Assembly: GCF_949987515.2 (NCBI RefSeq)
Contig: NC_082694.2
Coordinates: 46,028,451-46,092,450 of the forward strand
Length of the DNA: 64,000 bases
DNA from: Delphinus delphis
Lineage: Eukaryota > Chordata > Mammalia > Artiodactyla > Delphinidae
Direction: 5' to 3'
How positions within the stretch are numbered: the first letter of the stretch is position 1; every line of letters begins with the position of its first letter. Positions 23,183 through 36,708 of this stretch are shown one piece after another. The translations under genes were made by a program, and so were the position numbers. Under the pieces are notes generated by a model. It saw nothing but the letters and a program-made list of their open reading frames with translations, did not search any database and had not been told where the DNA came from.

Positions 23183-26100
23183 GTTTAGGGTCCAGGTGAG
23201 GGTACGACAACGCGTTATGGGGAGCGTACGTGTGAGGGCGCGGGTTAGTGTTAGCGTACGGGTTAGGATTAGGGGACGGGTGGGAGTCAGGCTTCGGGGA
23301 AGGGTTAGGGTTAGGGTTCGGGCTAGGGTTAGGGTTAGGGTTAGGGGACGGTTTAGGGTCCAGGTGAGGGTACGACAACGCTTTAGGGGGAGCGTACGTG
23401 TGAGGGCGCGGGTTAGTGTTAGCGTACGCGTTAGGATTAGGGGACGGCTGAGGTTCAGGCTTCGGGGAAGGGTTAGGGTTAGGGTTCGGGCTAGGGTTAG
23501 GGTTAGGGGACGGGGACGGTTTAGGGTCCAGGTGAGGGTACGACAACGCTTTAGGGGGAGCGTACGTGTGAGGGTGCGGGTTAGTGTTAGCGTACGGGTT
23601 AGGATTAGGGGACGGCTGAGGGTCAGGCTTCGGGGAAGGGTTAGTGTTAGGGTTCGGGCTAGGGTTAGGGTTAGGGGATGGGGACGGTTTAGGGTCCAGG
23701 TGAAGGTACGACAATGCTTTAGGGGGAGCGTACGTGTGAGGGCGCGGGTTAGTGTTAGCGTACGGGTTAGGATTAGGGGACGGGTGAGGGTCAGGTTTCG
23801 GGGAAGGGTTAGGGTTCAGGTTCGGGCTAGGGTTAGGGTTAGGGGACGGGGACGGTTTAGGGTCCAGGTGAGGGTACGACAACGCTTTAGGGGGAGCGTA
23901 CGTGTGAGGGCGCGGGTTAGTGTTATCGTACGGGTTAGGATTAGGGGACGGGTGAGGGTCAGGCTTCGGGGAAGGGTTAGGGTTAGGGTTCGGGCTAGGG
24001 TTAGGGTTAGGGGACGGGGACGGTTTAGGGTCCAGGTGAGGGTACGAGAATGCTTTAGGGGGAGCGTACGTGTGAGGGCGCGGGTTAGTGTTAGCGTACG
24101 GGTTAGGATTAGGGGACGGGTGAGGGTCAGGCTTCGGGGAAGGGTTAGGGTTAGGGTTCGGGCTAGGGTTAGGGTTAGGGGACGGGGACGGTTTAGGGTC
24201 CAGGTGAGGGTACGACAACGCTTTAGGGGGAGCGTACGTGTGAGGGCGCGGGTTAGTGTTAGCGTACGGGTTAGGATTAGGGGACGGGTGAGGGTCAGGC
24301 TTCGGGGAAGGGTTAGGGTTAGGGTTCGGGCTAGGGTTAGGGTTAGGGGACGGGGACGGTTTAGGGTCCAGGTGAGGGTACGACAACGCTTTAGGGGGAG
24401 CGTACGTGTGAGGGCGCGGGTTAGTGTTAGTGTACGGGTTAGGATTAGGGGACGGGTGAGGGTCAGGCTTCGGGGAAGGGTTAGGGTTAGGGTTCGGGCT
24501 AGGGTTAAGGTTAGGGGACGGGGACGGTTTAGGGTCCAGGTGAGGGTACGACAACGCTTTAGGGGGAGCGTACGTGTGAGGGCGCGGGTTAGTGTTAGCG
24601 TACGGGTTAGGATTAGGGGACGGCTGAGGGTCAGGCTTCGGGGAAGGGTTAGGGTTAGGGTTCGGGCTAGGTTTAGGGGACGGGGACGGGGACGGTTTAG
24701 GGTCCAGGTGAGGGTACGACTACGCTTTAGGGGGAGCGTACGTGTGAGGGCGCGGGTTAGTGTTAGCGTACGGGTTAGGATTAGGGGACAGGTGGGGGTC
24801 AGGCTTCGGGGAAGGGTTAGGGTTAGGGTTCGGGCTAGGGTTAGGGTTAGGGGACGGGGACGATTTAGGATCCAGGTGAGGGTACGACAACGCTTTAGGG
24901 GGAGCGTACGTGTGAGGGCGCGGGTTAGTGTTAGCGTACGGGTTAGGATTAGGGGACGTGTGGGGGTCAGGCTTCGGGGAAGGGTTAGGGTTAGGGTTCG
25001 GGCTAGGGTTAGAGTTAGGGGACGGGGACGGTTTAGGGTCCAGGTGAGGGTACAACAACGCTTCAGGGGGAGCGTACGTGTGAGGGCGCGGGTTAGTGTT
25101 AGCGTACGGGTTAGGATTAGGGGACGGGTGAGGGTCAGGCTTCGGGGAAGGGTTAGGGTTAGGGTTCGGGCTAGGGTTAGGGGACGGGGACGGTTTAGGG
25201 TCCAGGTGAGGGTACGACAACGCTTTAGGGGGAGCGTACGTGTGAGGGCGCGGGTTAGTGTTAGCGTACGGGTTAGGATTAGGGGACGGCTGAGGGTCAG
25301 GCTTCGGGGAAGGGTTAGGGTTAGGGTTCGGGCTAGGGTTAGGGTTAGGGGACGGGGACGGTTTAGGGTCCAGGTGAGGGTACGACAACGCTTTAGGGGG
25401 AGCGTACGTGTGAGGGCGCGGGTTAGTGTTAGTGTACGGGTTAGGATTAGGGGACGGGTGGGGGTCAGGCTTCGGGGAAGGGTTAGGGTTAGGGTTCGGT
25501 CTAGGGTTAGGGTTAGGGGACGGGGACGGTTTAGGGTCCAGGTGATGGTACGACAACGCTTTAGGGGGAGCGTACGTGTGAGGGCGCGGGTTAGTGTTAG
25601 CGTACGGGTTAGGATTAGGGGACGGCTGAGGGTCAGGCTTCGGGGAAGGGTTAGGGTTAGGGTTCGGGCTAGGGTTAGGGTTAGGGGACGGGGACGGTTT
25701 AGGGTCCAGGTGAGGGTACGACAACGCTTTAGGGGGAGCCTACGTGTGAGGGCGTGGGTTAGTGTTAGCGTACGGCTTAGGATTAGGGGACTGGTGAGGG
25801 TCACGCTTCGGGGAAGGGTTAGGGTTAGGGTTCGGGCTAGGGTTAGGGTTAGGGGATGGGGACGGTTTAGGGTCCAGGTGAACGTACGACAATGCTTTAG
25901 GGGGAGCGTACGTGTAAGGGCGCGGGTTAGTGTTAGCGTACGGTTTAGGATTAGGGGACGGGTGAGGGTCAGGCTTCGGGGAAGGGTTAGGGTTAGGGTT
26001 TGGGCTAGGGTTAGGGTTAGGGGACGGGGACGGTTTAGGGTCCAGGTGAGGGTACGACAACGCTTTAGGGGGAGCGTACGTGTGAGGGCGCGGGTTAGTG

Positions 26101-27845
26101 TTAGCGTACGGGTTAGGATTAGGGGACGGGTGAGGGTCAGGTTTCGGGGAAGGGTTAGGGTTAGGGTTCGGGCTAGGGTTAGGGTTAGGGGACGGGGACG
26201 GTTTAGGGTCCAGGTGAGGGTACGACAACGCTTTAGGGGGAGCGTACGTGTGAGGGCGCGGGTTAGTGTTAGCGTACGGGTTAGGATTAGGGGACGGGTG
26301 AGGGTCAGGCTTCGGGGAAGGGTTAGGGTTAGGGTTCGGGCTAGGGTTAGGGTTAGGGGACGGGGACGGTTTAGGGTCCAGGTGAGGGTACGACAACGCT
26401 TTAGGGGGAGCGTACGTGTGAGGGTGCGGGTTAGTGTTAGCGTACGAGTTAGGATTAGGGGACGGCTGAGGGTCAGGCTTCGGGGAAGGGTTAGGGTTAG
26501 GGTTCGGGCTAGGGTTAGGGTTAGGGGTTGGGGACGGTTTAGGTTCCAGGTGAGGGTACGACAATGCTTTAGGGGGAGCGTACGTGTGAGGGCGCGGGTT
26601 AGTGTTAGCGTACGGGTTAGGATTAGGGGACGGGTGAGGGTCAGGCTTCGGGGAAGGGTTAGGGTTAGGGTTCGGGCTAGGGTTAGGGTTAGGGGACGGG
26701 GACGGTTTAGGGTCCAGGTGAGGGTACGACAACGCTTTAGGGGGAGCGTACGTGTGAGGGCGCGGGTTAGTGTTAGCGTACGGGTTAGGATTAGGGGACG
26801 GGTGAGGGTCAGGCTTCGGGGAAGGGTTAGGGTTAGGGTTCGGGCTAGGTTTAGGGGACGGGGACGGGGACGGTTTAGGGTCCAGTTGAGGGTACGACAA
26901 CGCTTTAGGGGGAGCGTACGTGTGAGGGCGCGGGTTAGTGTTAGCGTACGGGTTAGGATTAGGGGACGGGTGGGGGTCAGGCTTCGGGGAAGGGTTAGGG
27001 AAGGATTCGGGCTAGGGTTAGGGTTAGGGGACGGGGACGGTTTAGGGTCCAGGTGAGGGTACGACAACGCTTTAGGGGGAGCATACTTGTGAGGGCGCGG
27101 GTTGGTGTTAGCGTACGGGTTAGGATTAGGGGACGGGTGAGGGTCAGGCTTCGGGGAAGGGTTAGGGTTAGGGTTCGGGCTAGGGTTAGGGTTAGGGGAC
27201 GGGGACGGTTTAGGGTCCAGGTGAGGGTACGACAACGCTTTAGGGGGACCGTACGTGTGAGGGCGCGGGTTAGTGTTAGCGTACGGTTTAGTATTAGGGG
27301 ACGGCTGAGGGCCAGGCTTCGGGGAAGGGTTAGGGTTAGGGTTCGGGCTAGGGTTAGGGTTAGGGGACGGGGACGGTTTAGGGTCCAGGTGAGGGTACGA
27401 CAATGCCTTAGGGGGAGCGTACGTGTGAGGGCGCGGGTTAGTGTTAGTGTACGGGTTAGGATTAGGGGACGGGTGAGGGTCTGGCTTCGGGGAAGGGTTA
27501 GGGTTAGGGTTCGGGCTAGGGTTACGGTTAGGGAACGGGGACGGTTTAGGGTCCAGGTGAGGGTACGACAACGCTTTAGGGGGAGCGTACGTGTGAGGGC
27601 GCGGGTTAGTGTTAGCGTACGGATTAGGATTAGGGGACGGCTGAGTGTCAGGCTTCGGGGAAGGGTTAGGGTTAGGGTTCGGGCTAGGGTTAGAGTTGGG
27701 GACGGGGACGGTTTAGGGTCCAGGTGAGGGTACGACAACGCTTTAGGGGGAGCCTACGTGTGAGGGCGCGGGTTAGTGTTAGCGTACGGGTTAGGATTAG
27801 GGGACGGCTGAGGGTCAGGCTTCGGGGAAGGTTAGGGTTAGGGTA
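23183..27845 (+). repeat. Large tandem segment E, copy 2 (about 28 monomers)
   Basis: This is the tandem partner of 18150-23150. Differences include a unit near 23335 where CGGGGA is replaced by a third AGGGTT, CAGGTTCGGG near 23818, GGACAGGTGGGGG near 24787 and an irregular stretch (AGGGAAGGATTCGG) near 26998, which falls in the extra monomer of this copy. The right edge coincides with the shared missing base at 27828. Confidence 0.85.
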
Positions 27846-30800
27846 CGGGCTAGGGTTAGGGTTAGGGGACGGGGCGGTTTAGGGTCCAGGTGAGGGTACG
27901 ACAACGCTTTAGGGGGAGCGTACGTGTGAGGGCGCGGGTTAGTGTTAGCGTACGGGTTAGGATTAGGGGACGGCTGAGGGTCAGGCTTCGGGGAAGGGTT
28001 AAGGTTAGGGTTCGGGCTAGGGTTAGGGTTAGGGGACGGGGACGGTTTAGGGTCCAGGTGAGGGTACGACAACGCTTTAGGGGGAGCGTACGTGTGAGGG
28101 CGCGGGTTAGTGTTAGCGTACGGCTTAGGATTAGGGGACGGGTGAGGGTCAGGCTTCGGGGAAGGGTTAGGGTTAGGGTTCGGGCTAGGGTTAGGTTTAG
28201 GGGACGGGGACGGTTTAGGGTCCAGGTGAGGGTACGACAACGCTTTAGGGGGAGCGTACGTGTGAGGGCGCGGGTTAGTGTTAGCGTACGGGTTAGGATT
28301 AGGGGACGTCTGAGGGTCAGGCTTCGGGGAATGGTTAGGTTTAGGGTTCGGGCTAGGGTTAGGGTTAGGGGACGGGGACGGTTTAGGGTCCAGGTGAGGG
28401 TACGACAACGCTTTATGGGGAGCGTACGTGTGAGGGCGCGGGTTAGTGTTAGCGTACGGGTTAGGATTAGGGGACGCGTGAGGTTCAGGCTTCGGGGAAG
28501 GGTTACGGTTAGGGTTCGGGCTAGGGTTAGGGTTAGGGGACGGGGACGGTTTAGGGTCCAGGTGAGGGTACGACAACGCTTTAGGGGGAGCGTACGTGTG
28601 AGGGTGCGGGTTAGTGTTAGCGTACGGGTTAGGATTAGGGGACGGCTGAGGGTCAGGCTTCGGGGAAGGGTTAGGGTTATGGTTCGGGCTAGGGTTAGGG
28701 TTAGGGGACGGGGACGGTTTAGGGTCCAGATGAGGGTACGACAACGCTTTAGGGGGAGTGTACGTGTGAGGGCGCGGGTTAGTGTTAGCGTACGGGATAG
28801 GATTAGGGGACGGCTGAGGGTCAGGCTTCGGGGAAGGGTTAGGGTTAGGGTTCGGGCTAGGGTTAGGGTTAGGGGACGGGGACGGTTTAGGGTCCAGGTG
28901 AGGGTACGACAACGCTTTAGGGGGAGCGTACGTGTGAGGGCGCGGGTTAGTGTTAGCGTACGGGTTAGGATTAGGGGACGGGTGAGGGTCAGGCTTCAGG
29001 GAAGGGTTAAGGTTAGGGTTCGGGCTAGGGTTAGGGTTAGGGGACGGGGACGGTTTAGGGTCCAGGTGAGGGTACGACAACGCTTTAGGGGGAGCGTACG
29101 TGTGAGGGCACGGGTTAGTGTTAGCGTACGGGTTAGGATTAGGGGACGGGTGAGGGTCAGGCTTCGGGGAAGGGTTAGGGTTAGGGTTCGGGCTAGGGTT
29201 AGGGTTAGGGGACGGGGACGGTTTAGGGTCCAGGTGAGGGTACGACAACGCTTTAGGGGGAGCGTACGTGTGAGGGCGCGGGTTAGTGTTAGCGTACGGG
29301 TTAGGATTAGGGGACGGCTATGGGTCAGGCTTCGGGGAAGGGTTAGGGTTAGGGTTCGGGCTAGGGTTAGGGTTGGGGACGGGGACGGTTTAGGGTCCAG
29401 GTGAGGGTACGACAACGCTTTAGGGGGAGCGTACGTGTGAGGGCGCGGGTTAGTGTTAGCGTACGGGTTAGGATTAGGGGACGGCTGAGGGTCAGGCTTC
29501 GGGGAAGGGTTAAGGTTAGGGTTCGAGCTAGGGTTAGGGTTAGGGGACGGGGACGGTTTAGGGTCCAGGTGAGGATATGACAACGCTTTAGGGGGAGCGT
29601 ACGTGTGAGGGCGCGGGTTAGTGTTAGCGTACGGGTTAGGATTAGGGGACGGGTGAGGGTCAGGCTTCGGGGAAGGGTTAGGGTTAGGGTTCGGGCTAGG
29701 GTTAGGGTTAGGGGACGGGGACGGTTTAGGGTCCAGGTGAGGGTACGACAACGCTTTAGGGGGAGCGTACGTGTGAGGGCGCGGGTTAGTGTTAGCGTAC
29801 GGGTTAGGATTAGGGGACGGGTGAGGGTCAGGCTTCGGGGAAGGGTTAGGGTTAGGGTTCGGGCTAGGGTTAGGGTTGGGGACGGGGACGGTTTAGGGTC
29901 CAGGTGAGGGTACGACAACGCTTTAGGGGGAGCGGACGTGTGAGGGCGCGGGTTAGTGTTAGGGTACGGGTTAGGATTAGGGGACGGGTGAGGGTCAGGC
30001 TTCGGGGAAGGGTTAGGGTTAGGGTTCGGGCTAGGGTTAGGGTTAGGGGACGGGGACGGTTTAGGGTCCAGGTGAGGCTACGACAACGCTTTAGGGGGAG
30101 CCTACGTGTGAGGGCGCGGGTTAGTGTTAGCGTACGGGTTAGGATTAGGGGACGGGTGAGGGTCAGGCTTCGGGGAAGGGTTAGGGTTAGGGTTCGGGCT
30201 AGGGTTAGGGTTAGGGGACGGGGACGGTTTAGGGTCCACGTGAGGGTACGACAACGCTTTAGGGGGAGCGTACGTGTGAGGGCGCGGGTTAGTGTTAGCG
30301 TACGGGTTAGGATTAGGGGACGGCTGAGGGTCAGGCTTCGGGGAAGGGTTAGGGTTAGGGTTCGGGCTAGGGTTAGGGTTAGGGGACGGGGACGGTTTAG
30401 GGTCCAGGTGAGGGTACGACAACACTTTAGGGGGAGCGTACGTGTGAGGGCGTGGGTTAGTGTTAGCGTACGGGTTAGGATTAGGGGACGGGTGAGGGTC
30501 AAGCTTCGGGGAAGGATTAGGGTTAGGGTTCGGGCTAGGGTTAGGGTTGGGGACGGGGACGGTTTAGGGTCCAGGTGAGGGTACGACAACGCTTTAGGGC
30601 GAGCGTACGTGTGAGGGCGCGGTTTAGTGTTAGCGTACGGGTTAGGATTAGGGGACGGCTGAAGGTCAGGCTTCGGGGAAGGGTTAGGGTTCGGGTTCGG
30701 GCTAGGGTTAGGGTTAGGGGACGGGGACGGTTTACGGTCCAGGTGAGGGTACGACAACGCTTTAGGGGGAGCGTACATGTGAGGGCGCGGGTTAGTGTTA

Positions 30801-33419
30801 GCGTACGGGTTAGGATTAGGGGACGGGTGAGGGTCAGGCTTCGGGGAAGGGTTAGGGTTAGGGTTCGGGCTAGGGTTAGGGTTAGGGGACGGGGACGGTT
30901 TAGGGTCCAGGTGAGGGTACGACAACGCTTTAGGGGGACCGTACGTGTGAGGGCGCGGGTTAGTGTTAGCGTACGGGTTAGGATTAGGGGACGGCTGAGG
31001 GTCAGGCTTCGGGGAAGGGTTAAGGTTAGGGTTCGGGCTAGGGTTAGGGTTAGGGGACGGGGACGGTTTAGGGTCCAGGTGATGGTACGACAACGCTTTA
31101 GGGGGAGCCTACGTGTGAGGGCGCGGGTCAGTGTTAGCGTTCGGGTTAGGATTAGGGGACGGGTGAGGGTCAGGTTTCGGGGAAGGGTTAGGGTTAGGGT
31201 TCGGGCTAGGGTTAGGGTTACGGTTAGGGGACGGGGACGGTTTAGGATCCAGGTGAGGGTATGACAACGCTTTAGGAGGAGCGTACGTGTGAGGGCGCGG
31301 GTTAGTGTTAGCGTACGGGTTAGGATTAGGGGACGGTTGAGGGTCAGGCTTCGGGGAAGGGTTAGGGTTAGGGTTCGGGCTAGGGTTAGGGTTAGGGGAC
31401 GGGGACGGTTTAGGGTCCAGGTGAGGGTACGACAACGCTTTAGGGGGAGCGTACGTGTGAGGGCGCGGGTTAGTGATAGCGTACGGGTTAGGATTAGGGG
31501 ACGGCTGAGGGTCAGGCTTCGGGGAAGGGTTAGGGTTAGGGTTCGGGCTAGGGTTAGGGTTAGGGGACCTCGACGGTTTAGGGTCCAGGTGAGGGTACGA
31601 CAACGCTTTAGGGGGAGCGTACGTGTGAGGGCGCGGGTTAGTGTTAGCGTACGGGTTAGGATTAGGGGACGGGTGAGGGTCAGGCTTCGGGGAAGGGTTA
31701 GGGTTAGGGTTCGGGCTAGGGTTAGGGTTAGGGGACGGGGACGGTTTAGGGTCCAGGTGAGGGTACGACAACGCTTTAGGGGGAGCGTACGTGTGAGGGC
31801 GCGGGTTAGTGTTAGCGTACGGGTTACGATTAGGGGACGGCTGAGGGTCAGGCTTCGGGGAAGGGTTAGGGTTAGGGTTCGGGCTAGGGTTAGGGTTAGG
31901 GGACGGGGACGGTTTAGGGTCCAGGTGAGGGTACGACAACGCCTTAGGGGGAGCGTACGTGTGAGGGCGCGGGTTAGTGTTGGCGTACGGGTTAGGATTA
32001 GGGGACGGGTGAGGGTCAGGCTTCGGGGAAGGGTTAGGGTTAGGGTTCCGTCTAGGGTTAGGGTTAGGGGACGTGGACGGTTTAGGGTCCAGGTGAGGGT
32101 ACGACAACGCTTTAGGGGGAGCGTACGTGTGAGGGCGCGGGTTAGTGTTAGCGTACGGGTTAGGATTAGGGGACGGCTGAGGGTCAGGCTTCGGGGAAGG
32201 GTTAGGGTTAGGGTTCGGGCTAGGGTTAGGGTTAGGGGACGGGGACGGTTTAGGGTCCAGGTGAGGGTACGACAACGCTTTAGGGGGAGCGTACGTGTGA
32301 GGGCGCGGGTTAGTGTTAGTGTACGGGTTAGGATTAGGGGACGGGTGAGGGTCAGGCTTCGGGGAAGGGTTAGGGTTAGGGTTCGGGCTAGGGTTAGGGT
32401 TAGGGGACGGGGACGGTTTAGGGTCCAGGTGAGGGTACGACAACACTTTAGGGGGAGCGTACGTGTGAGGGCGCGGGTTAGTGTTAGCGTACGGGTTAGG
32501 ATTAGGGGACGGCTGAGGGTCAGGCTTTGGGGAAGTGTTAGGGTTAGGGTTCGGGCTAGGGTTAGGGTTGGGGACGGGGACAGTTTAGGGTCCAGGTGAG
32601 GGTACGACAACGGTTTAGGGGGAGCGTACGTGTACGGGCGCGGGTTAGTGTTAGCGTACGTATTAGGAATAGGGGAAGGCTGAGGGTCAGGCTTCGGGGA
32701 AGGGTTAGGGTTAGGGTTCGGGCTAGGGTTAGGGGACGGGGACGGTTTAGGGTCCACGTGAGGGTACAACAACGCTTTAGGGGGAGCGTACGTGTGAGGG
32801 CGCGGGTTAGTGTTAGCGTACGGGTTAGGATTAGGGGAAGGCTGAGGGTCAGGCTTCGGGGAAGGGTTAGGGTTAGGGTTCGGGCTAGGGTTAGGGGACG
32901 GGGACGGTTTAGGGTCCAGGTGAGGGTACGACAACGCTTTAGGGGGAGCGTACGTGTGAGGGCGCGGGTTCGTGTTAGCGTACGGGTTATGATTAGGGGA
33001 CGGGTGAGGGTCAGGCTTCGGGGAAGGGTTAGGGTTAGGGTTCGGGCTAGGGTTAGGGTTGGGGACGGGGACGGTTTAAGGTCCATGTGAGGGTACGACA
33101 ACGCTTTAGGGGGAGCGTACGTGTGAGGGCGCGGGTTAGTGTTAGCGTACGGGTTAGGATTAGGGGACGGCTGAGGGTCAGGCTTCGGGGAAGGGTTAAA
33201 GTTAGGGTTCGAGCTAGGGTTAGGGTTAGGGGACGGGGACGGTTTAGGGTCCAGGTGAGGGTACGACAAAGCTTTAGAGGGAGCGTACGAGTGAGGGCGC
33301 GGGTTAGTGTTAGCGTATGGGTTAGGATTAGGGGACGGGTGAGGGTCAGGCTTCGGGGAAGGGTTAGGGTTAGGGTTCGGGCTAGGGCTAGGATTAGGGG
33401 ACGGGGAAGGTTTAGAGTC
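27846..33419 (+). repeat. Mixed monomers, weak higher-order structure
   Basis: Units are near consensus with scattered changes. 1-bp-deleted units occur at 29371, 29874, 30545, 32566 and 33057. The unit after 30545 (GGGCGAGCG, GGTTTAGTG, GCTGAAGGTC) is the same type that follows 14626 and 17294, so the block is dispersed over 16 kb. Near 31207 a hexamer is gained (TTACGG, 174-bp unit). Near 31567 CCTCGACGG resembles the CCTGG class of the left part. One hexamer is missing near 32726 and again near 32885. Confidence 0.8.
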
Positions 33420-34204
33420 CAGGTGAGAGTACGACAATGCTTTAGGGGGAGCGTACGTGTGAGGGCGCGGGTTAGTGTTAGCGTACGGTTTAGGATTAGG
33501 GGACGGCTGAGGGTCAGGCTTCGGGGAAGGGTTAGGGTTAGGGTTCGGGCTAGGGTTAGGGTTAGGGGACGGGGACGGTTTATGGTCCAGGTGAGGGTAC
33601 GACAGCGCTTTATGGGGAGCGTACGTGTGAGGGCGCGGGTTAGTGTTAGCGTACACGTTAGGATTAGGGGACGGGTGAGGGTCAGGCTTCGGGGAAGGGT
33701 TAGGGTTAGGGTTCGGTCTAGGGTTAGGGTTAGGGGACGGGGACGGTTTAGGGTCCAGGTGAGGGTACGACAACGCTTTAGGGGGAGCGTACGTGTGAGG
33801 GCGCGGGTTAGTGTTAGCGTACGGGTTAGGATTAGGGCACGGGTGAGGGTCAGGCTTCGGGGAAGGGTTAGGGTTAGGGTTCGGGCTAGGGTTAGGGTTA
33901 GGGGACGGGGACGGTTTAGGGTCCAGGTGAGAGTACGACAATGCTTTAGGGGGAGCGTACGTGTGAGCGCGCGGGTTAGTGTTAGCGTACGGTTTAGGAT
34001 TAGGGGACGGGTGAGGGTCAGGCTTCGGGGAAGGGTTAGGGTTAGGGTTCGGGCTAGGGTTAGGGTTAGGGGACGGGGATGGTTTATGGTCCAGGTGAGG
34101 GTACGACAATGCTTTATGGGGAGCGTACGTGTGAGGGTGCGGGTTAGTGTTAGCGTACGGGTTAGGATTAGGGGACGGGTGAGGGTCAGGCTTCGGGGAA
34201 GGGT
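33420..34204 (+). repeat. 504-bp trimer, two partial copies
   Basis: GAGAGTACGACAATGC at 33425 recurs at 33929. TTTATGGTCC near 33581 recurs near 34084, and GCTTTATGGGG follows each. The spacing of 504 bp is three monomers, and the second copy shows new CpG transitions (CAATGCT, GATGG). Confidence 0.7.
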
Positions 34205-36708
34205 TAGGGTTAGGGTTCGGGCTAGGGTTAGGGTTAGGGGACGGGGACGGTTTAGGGTCAAGGTGAGGGTACGACAACGCTTTAGGGGGAGCGTACGTGT
34301 GAGGGCGCGGGTTAGTGTTAGCGTACGGGTTAGGATTAGGGGACGGGTGAGGGTCAGGCTTCAGGGAAGGGTTAGGGTTAGGGTTCCGGCTAGCGTTAGG
34401 GTTAAGGGACGGGGACGGTTTAGGGTCGAGGTGAGGGTACGACAACGCTTTAGGGGGAGCGTACGTGTGAGGGCGTGGGTTAGTGTTAGCGTACGGGTTA
34501 GGATTAGGGGACGGCTGAGGGTCAGGCTTCGGGGAAGGGTTAGGGTTAGGGTTCGGGCTAGGGTTAGGGTTAGGGGACGGGGACGGTTTAGGGTCCAGGT
34601 GAGGGTACGACGCTTTAGGGGGAGCGTACGTGTGAGGGCACGGGTTAGTGTTAGCGTACGGGTTAGGATTAGGGGACGGGTGAGGGTCAGGTTTCGGGGA
34701 AGGGTTAGGGTTAGGGTTCGGGCTAGGGTTAGGGTTAGGGGACGGGGACGGTTTAGGGTCCAGGTGAGGGTACGACAACGCGTTAGGGGGAGCGTACGTG
34801 TGAGGGCGCGGGTTAGTGTTAGCGTACGAGTTAGGATTAGGGGACGGGTGAGGGTCAGGCTTCGGGGAAGGGTTAGGGTTAGGGTTAGAGGACGGGGACG
34901 GTTTAGGGTCCAGGTGAGGGAACGATAACGCTTTAGGGGGAGCGTACGTGTGAGGGCGCAGGTTAGTGTTAGCGTACGGGTTAGGATTAGGGGACGGCTA
35001 AGGGTCAGGCTTCGGGGAAGGGTTAGTGTTAGGGTTCGGGCTAGGGTTAGGGTTGGGGACGGGGACAGGTTAGGGTCCAGGTGAGGGTACGACAACGATT
35101 TAGGGGGAGCGTACGTGTGATGGCGCGGGTTAGTGTTAGCGTACATGTTAGGATTAGGGGAAGGCTGAGGGTCAGGCTTCGGGGAAGGGTTAGGGTTAGG
35201 GTTCGGGCTAGGGTTAGGGTTAGAGGACGGGGACAGTTTAGGGTCCAGGTGAGGGTACGATAACGCTTTAGGGGGAGCGTACGTGTGAGGGCGCGGGTTA
35301 GTGTTAGCGTACGGGTTAGGATTAGGGGACGGGTGAGGGTCAGGTTTCGGGGAAGGGTTAGGGTTAGGGTTCGGGCTAGGGTTAGGGTTGGGGACGGGGA
35401 CGGTTTAGGCTCCAGGTGAGGGTACGACAACGCTTTAGGGGGAGCGTATGTGTGAGGGCGCGGGTTAGTGTTAGCGTACGGGTTAGGATTAGGGGACGGC
35501 TGAGGGTCAGGCTTCGGGGAAGGGTTAGGGAGAGGGTTCGGGCTAGGGTTAGGGTTAGGGGACGGGGACAGTTTAGGGTCCAGGTGAGGGTACGACAACG
35601 CGTTAGGGGGAGCGTACGTGTGAGGGCGCGGGTTAGTGTTAGCGTACGAGTTAGGATTAGGGGACGGGTGAGGGTCAGGCTTCGGGGAAGGGTTAGGGTT
35701 AGGGTTAGAGGACGGGGACGGTTTAGGGTCCAGGTGAGGGTACGATAACGCTTTAGGGGGAGCGTACGTGTGAGGGCGCAGGTTAGCGTTAGCGTACGGG
35801 TTAGGATTAGGGGACGGCTAAGGGTCAGGCTTCGGGGAAGGGTTAGTGTTAGGGTTCGGGCTTGGGTTAGGGTTGGGGACGGGGACAGGTTAGGGTCCAG
35901 GTGAGGGTACGACAACGATTTAGGTGGAGCGTACGTGTGATGGCGCGGGTTATTGTTAGCGTACATGTTAGGATTAGGGGAAGGCTGAGGGTCAGGCTTC
36001 GGGGAAGGGTTAGGGTTAGGGTTCGGGCTAGGGTTAGGGTTAGAGGACGGGGACGGTTTAGGGTCCAGGTGAGGGTACGATAACGCTTTAGGGGGAGCGT
36101 ACGTGTGAGGGCGCGGGTTAGTGTTAGCGTACGGGTTAGGATTAGGGGACGGCTGAGTGTCAGGCTTCGGGGAAGGGTTAGGGTTAGGGTTCGGGCTAGG
36201 GTTAGGGTTGGGGACGGGGACAGTTTAGGGTCCAGGTGAGGGTACGACAACGATTTAGTTGGAGCGTACGTGTGAGGGCACGGGTTAGTGTTAGCGTACG
36301 GGTTAGGATTAGGGGCCGGGTGAGGGTCAGGCTTCGGGGAAGGGTTAGGGTTAGGGTTCGGGCTAGGGTAAGGGTTAGGGGACGGGGACGGTTTAGGGTC
36401 CATGTGAGGGTACGACAACGCTTTAGGGGGAGCGTACGTGTGAGGGCGCGGTTTAGTGTTAGCGTACGGGTTAGGATTAGGGGACGGGTGAGGGTCAGGC
36501 TTCGGGGAAGGGTTAGGTTTAGGGTTCGAGCTAGGGTTAGGGTTAGCGGACGGGGACGGTTTAGGGTCAAGGTGAGGGTACGACAACGCTTTAGGGGGAG
36601 CGTACGTGTGAGGGCGCGGGTTAGTGTTAGCGTACGGGTTAGGATTAGGGGACGGCTGAGTGTCAGGCTTCGGGGAAGGGTTAGGGTTAGGGTTCGGGCT
36701 AGGGTTAG
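34205..36708 (+). repeat. Region G: pentamers with a 150-bp short monomer (820 bp)
   Basis: The short unit, in which three hexamers are missing so that AGGGTT runs straight into AGAGGACGG, occurs at 34887 and 35707, 820 bp apart. Pairs of 1-bp-deleted units at 35051/35386 and 35871/36206 are each 335 bp apart. 820 is 150 + 2 x 168 + 2 x 167. A 3-bp loss (GTACGACGCTTT) at about 34608 removes the usual AAC. Units with TGATGGCGC and ACATGTTAGG at about 35118 and 35940 mark both copies. Confidence 0.8.
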
